DNA from: Robertmurraya siralis
GTDB taxonomy: Bacteria > Bacillota > Bacilli > Bacillales > Cytobacillaceae
Length of the DNA: 64,000 nucleotides
Direction of reading: 5' to 3'
Assembly: GCF_005502275.1 (NCBI RefSeq)
Contig: NZ_SWLZ01000001.1
Location: forward strand, 248,001-312,000
Numbering within the stretch: the first letter of the stretch is position 1; each line of letters starts with the position of its first letter. The translations under genes were made by a program, and so were the position numbers. Of the stretch, positions 18,224 to 27,789 are shown piece after piece. Under the pieces are notes generated by a model that was given only the letters and a program-made list of their open reading frames with translations, made no database searches and was not told the DNA's origin.

Positions 18224-20514
18224 TGTCAATATTAGAAACTGAGTTGAAAGAGACGAAAGCAGAACAACTTATGACCTTTGAATCAGGAAATGAAATGGCT
18301 GCGATGGCAGCTGCTCAAATTAATTATCATATTATGGGGTACTTTCCGATCACCCCTTCAACTGAAGTAGCACAATATTTAGATCAAATGAAGGCTCGAG
18401 GAGAACATGATATTAAGCTAATTGCAGCTGATGGAGAGCATGGTTCAGCAGGAATTTGCTATGGTGCAGCGGTAACTGGAGCAAGGGTTTTTAATGCTAC
18501 AAGTGCAAATGGATTTATGTACATGCTCGAACAGCTTCCTGTTCAATCGGGGACGCGTTTCCCTATGGTGATGAATCTAGTAACCCGCTCGATCAGCGGC
18601 CCGTTAGATATTCGCGGTGATCATTCAGACCTTTATTATGCATTAAATACAGGATGGGTCATTTTAACAGCAAGAACTCCCCAGGCTGTCTATGATATGA
18701 ATATTATGGCATTAAAAATTGCGGAACATTGTAAAGTACGACTTCCTGTTATTGTGGCATATGATGGTTTCTTTACCTCCCATCAGAAGCGGAAAGTAAG
18801 CTATTTCAAAGATCGCAATGCCGTGCAAAGCTTTGTGGGGGAATGTCCGACGGATTATCACTTTGCCAGAGATCCACGAAAGCCAGTAACAATTGGAGCC
18901 CATATGAACGGGGAAGATTTAACAAACAATCATTTTCAACAATCAGAAGCAATGTATGCAGCTGCTGAGGTGTTTGAGGAAGTGGCAGCGGAATATGCAA
19001 AAATTTCCGGTCGTGATTACCCTGTTCTTGATTTATATAAAATGGAAGATGCTGAGGTGGCTTTATTCCTCTTAAATTCTGCGGCAGAGTCTGCCAAGGA
19101 TGTCGTTGACAAGCTGCGCAAGCAAGGAATAAAAGCAGGTGTCATTAGTCCGAATATCATCAGACCATTTCCTTCTGAAGCAATTAGGAATGCATTGAAA
19201 AATGTCAAAGCCTTACTTGTTGGAGAAAGAGCAGACTCTTACGGTGCGAACGGTCCAAATTTAACGCACGAAGTTAAATCTGCACTACAGGATGATAAAG
19301 AGAATAAAACGATTGTTTTAAGCAGAGTCTTTGGTTTAGGCGGAAAAGACTTTTATGCCGATGATGCAGAACATTTCTTTAATATGGCATTAGAAGCGAT
19401 GGAAAAGGGCTATGCTGTAAAACCATTTGATTATTATGGCCATGTTCCAGGTAAATCTGAAAATGCTTTAAAACCAGTGATCGAGCCACAGTATGGAGAT
19501 GTGTACAAAACGGGACTGATCCAAGTAACACAAGATGAAGAAACAAAGAAACTAAAGGTTAAAATCCCACCATTAAGGGCTTTAACTTCAAAACCAAAGC
19601 GAATTGCTTCAGGGCACGGGGCTTGTCCAGGCTGTGGCATTTTTGGTGGACTAGAGTTGTTTTTTAAAGGTATAGAAGGAGATGTCGTTGTTTTATTCCA
19701 AACTGGATGTGCTTATGTGACGACAACTGCTTATCCGTACTCCTCCCATAAGCAAACGACGATCCACAATTTATTTCAAAATGGTGCGGCAACCTTATCC
19801 GGTACTTTGGAAGCTTTCTTAGAATTAAAGGAGCGGGGTGAAGTTCAAGTATCTGATGATGTCACGTTTGTTATGGTTACTGGTGATGGTGGTATGGATA
19901 TTGGAATGGGCTCAGCGATCGGAACGGCTCTTCGCAATCATAAGCTGATTATTCTTGAGTATGATAACGAAGGTTATATGAATACAGGATCTCAGATGTC
20001 TTATTCAACTCCAATTGGAAATATGACAAGTACAACAAATGTGGGGAAAAGACAACAAGGTAAGGCATTCCATCATAAGGATACAGCACAAATTATGGCG
20101 TCTGCTAACATTCCATACGTGTTTACTGGAACTGAAGCTTTTCCACAGGACCTTGTGAAAAAAGCAGCGAAAGCTCAGTGGTATGCACAACATGTTGGGA
20201 CTGTCTATGGAAAAATTTTAATCACTTGTCCTTTAAATTGGAAATCTGAAGACCGTTATGGTAATACGATTATGGAAGCTGCGGTAAATTGTAATTTCTT
20301 CCCATTATATGAAGTGGAACAAGGAGAAACAACGATTACGTATAATCCTGAAACAAAGAAAAAGGCCATTCCTTTAACTGAGTGGTTAAAATATATGGGA
20401 AAAACTAAGCATTTATTAAAGGAAGAAAATAAAGAACTTCTTGCAAATTTTGAGAAGGAAATAGAAAGAAGATGGAATCGATTAAAGGCGCAGCATGAAA
20501 ATCCATTGTTGTAA
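18223..20514 (+). CDS. 2-Oxoacid:ferredoxin oxidoreductase, fused alpha-beta subunit
   Basis: Catalytic partner of the preceding gene. Residues about 15-430 are the alpha (pyrimidine-binding) domain, with GYFPITPSTEVAQYLDQ near the start and a long transketolase-like core. Residues about 455-760 are the beta domain, with GHGACPGCGIFGG and the thiamine diphosphate motif GDGGMDIGMGSAIGTALRN, then DNEGYMNTG. At 763 residues it is an alpha-beta fusion, so the whole enzyme is made from two polypeptides. Such enzymes are usually oxygen-sensitive, which agrees with the FNR-like upstream site. Pyruvate is the likeliest substrate given the neighbouring lactate genes, but 2-oxoglutarate cannot be excluded. 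Confidence 0.92.
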   Translation: MSILETELKETKAEQLMTFESGNEMAAMAAAQINYHIMGYFPITPSTEVAQYLDQMKARGEHDIKLIAADGEHGSAGICYGAAVTGARVFNATSANGFMYMLEQLPVQSGTRFPMVMNLVTRSISGPLDIRGDHSDLYYALNTGWVILTARTPQAVYDMNIMALKIAEHCKVRLPVIVAYDGFFTSHQKRKVSYFKDRNAVQSFVGECPTDYHFARDPRKPVTIGAHMNGEDLTNNHFQQSEAMYAAAEVFEEVAAEYAKISGRDYPVLDLYKMEDAEVALFLLNSAAESAKDVVDKLRKQGIKAGVISPNIIRPFPSEAIRNALKNVKALLVGERADSYGANGPNLTHEVKSALQDDKENKTIVLSRVFGLGGKDFYADDAEHFFNMALEAMEKGYAVKPFDYYGHVPGKSENALKPVIEPQYGDVYKTGLIQVTQDEETKKLKVKIPPLRALTSKPKRIASGHGACPGCGIFGGLELFFKGIEGDVVVLFQTGCAYVTTTAYPYSSHKQTTIHNLFQNGAATLSGTLEAFLELKERGEVQVSDDVTFVMVTGDGGMDIGMGSAIGTALRNHKLIILEYDNEGYMNTGSQMSYSTPIGNMTSTTNVGKRQQGKAFHHKDTAQIMASANIPYVFTGTEAFPQDLVKKAAKAQWYAQHVGTVYGKILITCPLNWKSEDRYGNTIMEAAVNCNFFPLYEVEQGETTITYNPETKKKAIPLTEWLKYMGKTKHLLKEENKELLANFEKEIERRWNRLKAQHENPLL

Positions 20515-20652
20515 ATCTTTTATGCCAAAGTGAAATAAAGAGCCATTTGCTAGTGGTGAAAGCTGCATGAAAATTTCATTCTTGTAGAAAGAAAAATTTC
20601 ACAAGGAGTAAACTGGGGACGTTTGTCTGAAATAGAATAATAATTACGACGT

Positions 20653-20696
20653 GTAGGCTCTTTTCTTAATATTGGAAAAGAGTCTACGGCGTTTTT
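20653..20696 (+). terminator. Terminator of the 2-oxoacid oxidoreductase operon
   Basis: GTAGGCTCTTTTC and GAAAAGAGTCTAC form a 13-bp stem with one G-U pair and a 9-base loop, followed by GGCGTTTTTC. The remaining gap to 21016 shows a second small T-rich hairpin near 20813-20830 and no gene. Confidence 0.65.
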
Positions 20697-21016
20697 CGCT
20701 ATGGTTAGCGTTCAGGAGCATGTGAATGCGTCAAAATTGAAACCGGCTCTATTGTTTAATTCGATAAGATTCAACATTCTCAATAAATCTTCTTCATTTT
20801 CTAATTAAGAAGGAAGGGTTTTTTTCCCTTTTGTAGAATAGAAACTATATTCATCTTTCCTTAGGAAAATTATAGCAGTTTTAAACCGCAGGAAATAACT
20901 GAAATAGTGCTGTTAAGGTTGCGAAACGCCGTCTTTTTCAAAACTTGCAGTGTTGTATGATAAAGTTTTGAAAAACCTAGAGGATTTCATTTACTTTGCA
21001 CAAAGGGGGGAAAACG

Positions 21017-22501
21017 GTGAAAGAGTGTCAGCAAAATCATATGGAATTACAGTCAGTAGCCGTAAAAAAGGACGCAAGATGGCCAATACGTGAAGATAAG
21101 GTGCAAAAACAGGGAGAACTGTACCGGGATTTATTTGTAGAGGCGTTAGATGGCATAATATTTTGGAGCAGTGAAAAGGGAATCGTTGAGGCGAATCAAT
21201 CGGCGTGTAAAATCTTTGAGAGCAGTGAAGAGGAATTAAAAAATAAAAAAATTGAGGACTTTATTTATAGCAAATCCAGTAAATCGATTAAAGTGCTTAA
21301 TGAAATGTACAATAAAGATTCAATACGTGATGAACTAGTTTTTCTAATGCCGAATGGACAAAAGAAAATACTCGAATTTACGACAAAGCTTCATTCGGTA
21401 AACGACCATCATATGACTATTTTTCGGAATGTTACAGAGCGATACGAGATGGAACAAGAATTGCGGGAAAGAGAGAGAAAATTTCGGAGCATTTTTGAAG
21501 AAACATTAGAGGGCTTATTGCTTTGGAACAATGAATTTAAAATTGTAGATGTCAATCCGGCAGGAGAAAAGCTTTTTAGAGGTCGTAAAGAAGATTTAGT
21601 TGGCCATTCTTTGCTCGATATACTTGCAAACAAAAAAGTTGATTCAAAGGAAATCGAGGAGCATTTAAAACAGCTTCGGTTACACGGTCATGCTACAGGC
21701 ATTTTAACAATGACACTCGAGAGTGGTGTCCGTCTGAATATGGAATATTCAACGAAGCAGAATGTGTTTTCGAATTTAAATTTAAGTACGTTTCGAGATA
21801 TTACCGATAAACTCCAAATTGAAGAACATTTGCGCAAATCAGATACTTTAAGTGTAGTTGGACAACTTGCTGCTGGAATTGCTCATGAAATTCGCAATCC
21901 GATGACAGCCCTGAAAGGATTTATTCAATTATTGGAAGATACGATGACCGACGATCACTCTATGTACTTTGGCGTAATAAAAACAGAGTTGAACCGGATC
22001 GATTCGATCATTAATGAGTTCTTAGTGTTAGCCAAGCCTCAAGCAACGAAATTTTTAGAAAAAGACATAGTCCAGATTATGAGGGAGACAATCGAGCTGT
22101 TACGGCCACAAGCCGTACTACATAATGTTCAATTTAAGCTGGAGTTAAAGAATGATATTCCATCGATCTATTGCGAGCCCAATCAATTGAAAAAAGTGTT
22201 TATAAACATTATAAAAAATGCGATTGAAGTAATGAGCAATGGTGGATTTATTAATATTTCAATGAAGGAAGAGAGTGATTATATATACGTCTCCATTCAA
22301 GACGAGGGAGAAGGAATTGATGCAGAACTGCTCCAAAAACTAGGAGAGCCATTTTATACGACGAAGGAAAAGGGTACAGGGTTAGGATTGATGGTTTCCT
22401 ATCGGATTATTGATGAACATAAAGGAAAAATTGAAGTTGAAAGTGAGGAAGGTAAAGGCACGACCTTTCATATTAAATTGCCTATTAAATCGATTTCATA
22501 A
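21017..22501 (+). CDS. Orphan cytosolic PAS-PAS sensor histidine kinase
   Basis: Soluble two-component kinase. Two PAS domains lie in order at about residues 30-145 and 150-265 (LFVEALDGIIFWSSEKGIVEANQSA; IFEETLEGLLLWNNEFKIVDVN). A HisKA domain with HEIRNPMTALKGFIQLLED follows (phospho-acceptor His290 from this start), then a HATPase domain with DEGEGID and GTGLGLMVSYRII. There is no membrane segment and no adjacent response regulator. The architecture resembles sporulation kinases such as KinA, which feed Spo0F; that link is inference. GTG 21017 follows AAAGGGGGG, whereas an in-frame TTG at 20996 lacks a ribosome site. Confidence 0.88.
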   Translation: MKECQQNHMELQSVAVKKDARWPIREDKVQKQGELYRDLFVEALDGIIFWSSEKGIVEANQSACKIFESSEEELKNKKIEDFIYSKSSKSIKVLNEMYNKDSIRDELVFLMPNGQKKILEFTTKLHSVNDHHMTIFRNVTERYEMEQELRERERKFRSIFEETLEGLLLWNNEFKIVDVNPAGEKLFRGRKEDLVGHSLLDILANKKVDSKEIEEHLKQLRLHGHATGILTMTLESGVRLNMEYSTKQNVFSNLNLSTFRDITDKLQIEEHLRKSDTLSVVGQLAAGIAHEIRNPMTALKGFIQLLEDTMTDDHSMYFGVIKTELNRIDSIINEFLVLAKPQATKFLEKDIVQIMRETIELLRPQAVLHNVQFKLELKNDIPSIYCEPNQLKKVFINIIKNAIEVMSNGGFINISMKEESDYIYVSIQDEGEGIDAELLQKLGEPFYTTKEKGTGLGLMVSYRIIDEHKGKIEVESEEGKGTTFHIKLPIKSIS

Positions 22502-22659
22502 ATGTACAATGGTAAATTGAGATGAACAATATTTCATCGCATGATTTAAATTAATATTTTGAAAAGGGAAATGATACTTACTTTTTCTGAGCGATTTCAG
22601 TCGTTGCAAACCATGTGACTTTCACAAATCGGTATACAATCGACTAAGGCAATGGTGGT

Positions 22660-22737
22660 GCTTGTACCGTAAGTTTCCTTTATTGATAGCAGACCTTTAT
22701 CGTTTGTCCTGCGTCCGAGCACAAATGAAAGCTTTTT
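22660..22737 (+). repeat. Second dispersed repeat family, copy
   Basis: ACCGTAAGTTTCCTTTATTG, then a spacer and GAGCACAAATGAAAGCTTT, align with the element at 28153-28275. It lies in the 22502-22840 gap, which has no gene. Confidence 0.55.
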
Positions 22738-22840
22738 TGACTGTTAGAATGCAGGAATAATTTGCACTTCAATTATTCCTTGTCCCCTGCCCTTTTGTTC
22801 TTTCAAGCACGTAATTTTTAAACAAGGATGGTTGAGAAAA

Positions 22841-23335
22841 ATGAAATATTACGCAACCTATGATTCGATCATCGGTCAGCTTTATATCGTTACAGAAAAT
22901 AATAGTATTACCGCTCTCTATCAGCGCAAGGAAGATTTCATTGAAGCGGAAGATCAGAAATTCATTGCTTTGGATCAGGAACAACCATTATTAATGAAAG
23001 CAGTTACCCAATTACATCAATATTTTGCCGGAGAAAGGCAAACATTTGACCTCCCGTTACGGGCAAAGGGAACTTCATTTCAAATGAAGGTATGGGAAGC
23101 ATTAAAGGAAATTCCATATGGAAAAACGCAGAGCTACCAAGACATTGCATTGGCAATCGGAAATGAAAAAGCAGTGAGGGCGATTGGACAGGCTAATAAA
23201 GCAAATCAATTACCTATTTTTATTCCTTGTCACCGAGTAATAGGCAAGGATAAAACGTTGACAGGTTATGCTGGGAAGCGGACAAATATAAAAGAACAGC
23301 TTCTCTTACTAGAAGGCGCCTCATTTAAAAAGTGA
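22841..23335 (+). CDS. ogt: Methylated-DNA--protein-cysteine methyltransferase
   Basis: Suicide repair protein that removes alkyl groups from O6-alkylguanine in DNA. The active-site motif IPCHRVIG is present with acceptor Cys130 from this start, preceded by the helix-turn-helix stretch VRAIGQANKANQLP. At 164 residues it is the short Ogt form without an Ada regulatory domain. AAGGATGG lies upstream of ATG 22841; an in-frame TTG at 22832 is too near the ribosome site. Single gene. Confidence 0.93.
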   Translation: MKYYATYDSIIGQLYIVTENNSITALYQRKEDFIEAEDQKFIALDQEQPLLMKAVTQLHQYFAGERQTFDLPLRAKGTSFQMKVWEALKEIPYGKTQSYQDIALAIGNEKAVRAIGQANKANQLPIFIPCHRVIGKDKTLTGYAGKRTNIKEQLLLLEGASFKK

Positions 23336-23599
23336 AAGAAAAGAGAAGAAAAATGTCGAATTAAACTGGTAGATTCCTTAGAAGATTGAGATTTATTGTT
23401 AAGTTTGGAGATTTTTTTGTCTAATATTGCGATTCTATTTACTTTTGAATTAATTCTTGTAATAATTCATCAAGGATACTATAAAAGATATGTTTCCTAT
23501 GATTTTGGCATTAACTATGATAAACGTATGTTCCAGATTGGAAATACAAAATAGAGCCTAATGAAATGGATTATGGGATGATGATTAGGGGGATATGAG

Positions 23600-23833
23600 G
23601 TGCAATATGATAGTAGGTTAATGCTGGATGAAATACAAAAAAAGAGAGAGAAAATGATTGAAACAGCAAATAGAAAAGGTTTCACAAATGATGATACGAT
23701 TCGATACAGCCAGGAGCTAGATCAACTCATTTATGAATATCAATGTCTTTTTAGTAATAAAAGAGAAGACGAAATGAGGCTAAATTTCAGACAAATGATG
23801 TTTATTATCCCACAAGTACAGGTGCTAGCCTAA
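23600..23833 (+). CDS. Spo0E-family aspartyl-phosphate phosphatase
   Basis: Small helical protein of the Spo0E family, which dephosphorylates Spo0A-P and so delays sporulation. The signature SQELDQLIYEYQ is present near residue 37, after the first helix MLDEIQKKREKMIETANRKG. Length 77 fits. It begins with GTG, preceded by AGGGGG seven bases away. It stands alone; the 264 bases upstream show no gene. Which phosphorelay protein it acts on cannot be read from sequence. Confidence 0.85.
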   Translation: MQYDSRLMLDEIQKKREKMIETANRKGFTNDDTIRYSQELDQLIYEYQCLFSNKREDEMRLNFRQMMFIIPQVQVLA

Positions 23834-23957
23834 AAACTTAATAGTTGTACAAGCTTGGAGGCTTCAAAAGAGGTCTTCTTTTTCTTTGTCTACCGCTTTT
23901 TTTACGATGACGTTTATTCATTATCCCGATTAAGATCATTTTGAATCTATAATATTT

Positions 23958-24090
23958 AAGCTTTGTTATATGCTGCTGCTGATTTTTTGGCTCATTTTCT
24001 GTCAAATTAGGGTTTCTCACGCATGCTGAAAGGCTTACTGAGAAGATGAGCCCAAAAATTGTTTCTCTCAACAAGATTTTTAACAAAGCC
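23958..24090 (+). repeat. Dispersed palindromic repeat, copy B (most complete)
   Basis: The left end AAGCTTTGTTATATG and right end TTAACAAAGCC are inverted relative to each other. Inner arms TTTTTTGGCTCATTTTCT (23983-24000) and AGAAGATGAGCCCAAAAA (24041-24058) also pair. This copy shows that the family is a large imperfect palindrome. Confidence 0.7.
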
Positions 24091-24132
24091 AACGCTTAAA
24101 ACAGTATTGGAAAAATGGGAAATTTTGAATTA

Positions 24133-24193
24133 TGTGATAAAAATCATAGTTGCATGATGAGTAATTAATATATGATGAGTGTAAACGATTTCA
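24133..24193 (+). promoter_or_regulatory. Putative fixABCX promoter with FNR-like and cre sites
   Basis: TGTGATAAAAATCATA (24133-24148) is one mismatch from TGTGA-N6-TCACA. A -10-like TATGAT lies at 24171-24176, so a start at about 24182 puts the site at -41.5. TGTAAACGATTTCA (24180-24193) is a full match to the CcpA consensus and covers the start point. No convincing gene lies between here and fixA, implying a leader of about 430 bases. Inference from pattern and spacing. Confidence 0.5.
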
Positions 24194-24611
24194 ATGGTTT
24201 TTATTAAGACTCTGTTCAGCAATATGACTTAGCTCTGAACCAATAAAACATAGTGAAAGAGAGCTTACATTGAGAGAGTGTTCTTTCAGCAACACGGTAA
24301 AATAAAATGCAACATTGAGATAGTCTGAAATGTAAAAAAGAAAATACAGGACAAATGAAAGGGTAAAAAGTTTGTGGCCAAGCATCAATCCGCTAGCGAG
24401 ACCGACATACTTGTAAAAAAACAACCTAACTCCAATTGATTCCTTCAACAAGCTTCCAGAACTTCAAACATTGTAAAAAATCCAACAACATGAATGGTTA
24501 ACACAATTTATTTATAACCGAATCGTAGCTGTTTGTAATATGTCTTCGTAGCAGAAGTCATTACAAAATATATGGTGAAATTTATCGAACTAAGAAGGGG
24601 GTTTTTAACGC
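24183..24611 (+). other. Gene-less stretch ahead of fixA, possible leader
   Basis: No reading frame with a ribosome site was found. An 86-codon minus-strand frame (24191-24451) has no Shine-Dalgarno sequence. The stretch may be the untranslated leader of fixABCX or a decayed gene. Confidence 0.35.
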
Positions 24612-25430
24612 ATGCATATTGTCGTCTGTGTTAAACAGGTGCCAGACACAAAAATTATTAAAATTAATCCAAAGACAAATACGCTTGACAGGCGGAGCGC
24701 ACCAGCCATTTTAAATCCTTATGATGCACATGCCGTACAAGAAGCTGTTAAACTCAAGCAAGCTTTAGGGCAGGGAAAAATTTCTGTTTTATCTATGGGG
24801 CCACCACAAGCAACTGAAGTGATTAAGAAAAGCATTGAGATTGGGGCAGATGAGGGCTATTTAATCTCAGACCGTGCGTTTGCCGGAGCAGATACTTTGG
24901 CCACTAGTTATGCATTGTCAAAAGCATTGGAGAAAATAGCTGCTAAGCATCCCATTGATATCGTGATATGCGGAAAGCATGCTATTGATGGGGATACCGG
25001 TCAAGTTGGTCCAGGAATTGCTAGAAGAATGGATATTCCACCGATTACAAATGTCATTGAAGTGACTAAATTTGACAAGGAGAATAGGATAATACTAGTC
25101 AAAAGAAAGCTTACGAATGGCTATGAAGAGCTCGAAGTTCAGCTACCATGCCTCTTGACTGTAGAAAAGGAAATTAATCAAATTGCCTACTCTCCATTAC
25201 CAAATATGATTAGAGCTGCCCGATATAAGCCAAATATTTGGTCAGTTGGAGACTTAGAAGCAGTTGATAAAGCCCAGCTTGGATTAAAAGGTTCACCGAC
25301 TGTCGTCGGAAAAATGTTTACACCTCCGAAATTAGACGGCGGAAAGCTACTCGAAGGAGCTGTCGATGAACAAGTGAAACAGCTGATTGAAGTATTATCA
25401 GAGAGAAAAGAACTTCTTAATGTGAAGTAG
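24612..25430 (+). CDS. fixA: Electron transfer flavoprotein beta subunit FixA
   Basis: Beta subunit of the Fix-type electron transfer flavoprotein. It starts with the ETF-beta signature MHIVVCVKQVPDTKIIKINP and contains NPYDAHAVQEAVKLK and CGKHAIDGDTGQVGPGIA, consistent with the nucleotide-binding ETF fold. Length 272 is typical. AGAAGGGGG precedes the ATG. It leads a four-gene unit fixA-fixB-fixC-fixX. In FixABCX complexes studied elsewhere, the ETF bifurcates electrons from NADH to quinone and to a low-potential ferredoxin or flavodoxin. Confidence 0.93.
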   Translation: MHIVVCVKQVPDTKIIKINPKTNTLDRRSAPAILNPYDAHAVQEAVKLKQALGQGKISVLSMGPPQATEVIKKSIEIGADEGYLISDRAFAGADTLATSYALSKALEKIAAKHPIDIVICGKHAIDGDTGQVGPGIARRMDIPPITNVIEVTKFDKENRIILVKRKLTNGYEELEVQLPCLLTVEKEINQIAYSPLPNMIRAARYKPNIWSVGDLEAVDKAQLGLKGSPTVVGKMFTPPKLDGGKLLEGAVDEQVKQLIEVLSERKELLNVK

Positions 25431-25472
25431 TGAACAATATTTCAATAAGTCAAGATGATGGGGGAGACCTAC

Positions 25473-26501
25473 ATGATAGAAGAGTATCGTGGTGTATGGG
25501 TATTTATCGAACAGAGCGATGGGGAGATTGCCGGAGTTTCTAAGGAATTATTAGGAGCAGGTAGCAAACTCGCTGAAAAATTAGATGTACCGCTTGCAGG
25601 TGTTTTATTAGGTGAAGGAATAAGAGAGCTTTCATCTCAAGTCATTGGCTACGGAGCGGACATTGTTTATTTAATCGATCATCCTGTTTTAAAACATTAC
25701 CGAACAGAATCCTATATGAAGGGTGTTAACTTTTTGGCGGAAAAGTATAAGCCAGAAATATTCTTATACGGAGCAACCCCAAATGGTAAGGATTTGGCAA
25801 GTGCCGTTGCAACAGATTTAAGCACTGGATTAACAGCCGATACAACGATGTTGGATGTTGATATTGATAAAAGGCTGCTGGAAGCGAGTCGGCCGGCATT
25901 TGGTGGTAATATAATGGCAACCATTTTATGTAAGAAAAATCGCCCGCAAATGGCGACCGTTCGTCCGAAAGTAATGAAGGCACTATCCTTTGATGAAAGT
26001 AGACAAGGAAAAATCATCGAAGAGGAGATTGTATTAAATGAAGAGGATATGAGGACAAAGGTTATCAACATTGTGAAGGATGTAACGAAAAAGGCAAATT
26101 TGGCTGATGCGCATGTTATCGTTTGTGGAGGTAAAGGGCTTGGGGATGCCGAGGGGTTTAAATTGATTCATGAACTTGCTAATACAATCGGGGCAAGCGT
26201 AGGTGGTACAAGAGATGTAATAGAGGCTGGATGGCTTCCTCATGAGTTGCAAATTGGCCAAACAGGCGAAACGGTTACTCCAAAAATATATTTTGCGATC
26301 GGGGTATCAGGAGCGATTCAGCATGTTGTTGGAATGAAAAATTCTGAGCTTATTATTGCGATCAACAACGATCCAAATGCACCAATTTTTGAAGTCGCCA
26401 CGTATGGAATTGTTGGCGATGCCCATGAAGTTGTTCCGAAATTGATCGAACAGGTAAAACAATTGCGAGTGGAACAAGGCGGTGAAGTAAGCTATGTCTG
26501 A
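25473..26501 (+). CDS. fixB: Electron transfer flavoprotein alpha subunit FixB
   Basis: Alpha subunit that pairs with FixA and binds the second FAD. The C-terminal FAD domain (about residues 200-340) shows VCGGKGLGDAEGFKLIHELA, GGTRDVIEAGWLPHELQIGQTG and YFAIGVSGAIQHVVGM. GGGGGAGACCT precedes ATG 25473; an ATG at 25455 in the same frame lacks a good ribosome site. The gene ends eight bases inside fixC. Confidence 0.93.
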   Translation: MIEEYRGVWVFIEQSDGEIAGVSKELLGAGSKLAEKLDVPLAGVLLGEGIRELSSQVIGYGADIVYLIDHPVLKHYRTESYMKGVNFLAEKYKPEIFLYGATPNGKDLASAVATDLSTGLTADTTMLDVDIDKRLLEASRPAFGGNIMATILCKKNRPQMATVRPKVMKALSFDESRQGKIIEEEIVLNEEDMRTKVINIVKDVTKKANLADAHVIVCGGKGLGDAEGFKLIHELANTIGASVGGTRDVIEAGWLPHELQIGQTGETVTPKIYFAIGVSGAIQHVVGMKNSELIIAINNDPNAPIFEVATYGIVGDAHEVVPKLIEQVKQLRVEQGGEVSYV

Positions 26502-27789
26502 GAAATTCGATGTGATAGTAGTTGGAGCAGGCCCTGCTGGTACCGCTTGTGCGTATCTTTGTGCGAAAAGTGGTTTAAAAGTATTGCAAATTGAAAGAGG
26601 AGAATACCCTGGTAGCAAAAATGTAATGGGAGGGGTATTATACCGTAAGCAAACGGAAGAGATTATTCCAGAATTTTGGAATGATGCACCGTTAGAAAGG
26701 CCGATTGTCGAACAGCGCTTTTGGATGATGGATAAAGAGTCGACCGTTACGTTTGGCTACAAAGGGTTGGAGTGGGCAAAGGAGCCTTACAATAACTTTA
26801 CTGTTTTACGTGCTCCTTTTGATAGATGGTTTGCCCAAAAGGGAGTAGAGCAAGGGGTTCTTTTAATAAATGAGACGGTTGTCACAGAATGTATCGTTGA
26901 AAATGATAAAGTGGTTGGGGTCAAAACAGACCGTCCCGATGGAGAGATTTTGGCAGATGTAGTTGTTTTAGCAGATGGGGTTAATTCACTTTTAGCCCAA
27001 CAGTTAGGCTTTCGTAAAGAGCTAAAGCCAGATGAAGTCGCTCTATCGGTCATGGAGGTCATCAATTTACCGAAGGAAAAAATTAACGATCGATTCAATC
27101 TTGAAGACAATCAAGGATGTACGATTGAAATATTCGGTGATTCAACAAAAGGAAACTTAGGAACAGCTTTTCTGTATACAAATAAAGACAGTTTGAATAT
27201 CGGTGTTGGAACAACATTATCGAGTATGATGAACGCTAAACTAAAACCTTATGATTTATTAGATTACTTAAAAAACCATCCGATGGTCGCACCGCTCCTT
27301 GCCGGAGGAGAGTCTGTTGAATATCTTGCCCATTTAATACCTGAAGGTGGATTTCATTCAGTTCCAAAAGTGGCTGGGCATGGAGTGGTCGTCGTTGGTG
27401 ATGCTGCTCAGCTTGTCAATGCCATCCATCGCGAAGGATCTAATATGGCAATGGCGTCTGGAAAAATGGCTGCAGAGGCGATTATTAAAGCTAAAGAACG
27501 TCAAGATTTTAGTGAAGCAAGCTTGAATAAGTATCGGGAAGCGTTGTATGAAAGCTTTATCCTAAAAGATTTGGAGAAATATAAGGATGCAGCTCATACA
27601 TTTGAGCATCACCCACAGTATTTCAACGATTATGTTCCAATGTTGAATCAAGCAATGAGTAAATTTTTTACCGTTGATGGCACACCGAAGAGAGAAAAGC
27701 AAAAACAAATTGTTAAAGGGTTTACAGGGGAAAAGGGAACTCTTAATGTGATCAAAGATCTTTACCGTGCATGGAAGGCGGTGAAATAA
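26494..27789 (+). CDS. fixC: ETF-quinone oxidoreductase-like flavoprotein FixC
   Basis: FAD-dependent oxidoreductase of the GGR/ETF-QO superfamily that takes one electron pair from FixAB to the membrane quinone pool. The N-terminal dinucleotide motif VVGAGPAGTACAY lies at about residues 10-22, and the FAD-binding GHGVVVVGDAAQLVNAIHREG at about 290-310. Length 431 is typical of FixC. It overlaps fixB by eight bases, and its stop overlaps the fixX start as TAATG. Together with FixX it is equivalent to a split mitochondrial ETF-QO. Confidence 0.93.
   Translation: MSEKFDVIVVGAGPAGTACAYLCAKSGLKVLQIERGEYPGSKNVMGGVLYRKQTEEIIPEFWNDAPLERPIVEQRFWMMDKESTVTFGYKGLEWAKEPYNNFTVLRAPFDRWFAQKGVEQGVLLINETVVTECIVENDKVVGVKTDRPDGEILADVVVLADGVNSLLAQQLGFRKELKPDEVALSVMEVINLPKEKINDRFNLEDNQGCTIEIFGDSTKGNLGTAFLYTNKDSLNIGVGTTLSSMMNAKLKPYDLLDYLKNHPMVAPLLAGGESVEYLAHLIPEGGFHSVPKVAGHGVVVVGDAAQLVNAIHREGSNMAMASGKMAAEAIIKAKERQDFSEASLNKYREALYESFILKDLEKYKDAAHTFEHHPQYFNDYVPMLNQAMSKFFTVDGTPKREKQKQIVKGFTGEKGTLNVIKDLYRAWKAVK

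Noticed and set aside
23838-24092. 84-codon minus-strand frame
   Set aside because: It overlaps palindromic repeat copy B and has no ribosome site.
24191-24451. 86-codon minus-strand hydrophobic frame
   Set aside because: No Shine-Dalgarno sequence and no family recognised; more likely leader or decayed DNA ahead of fixA.
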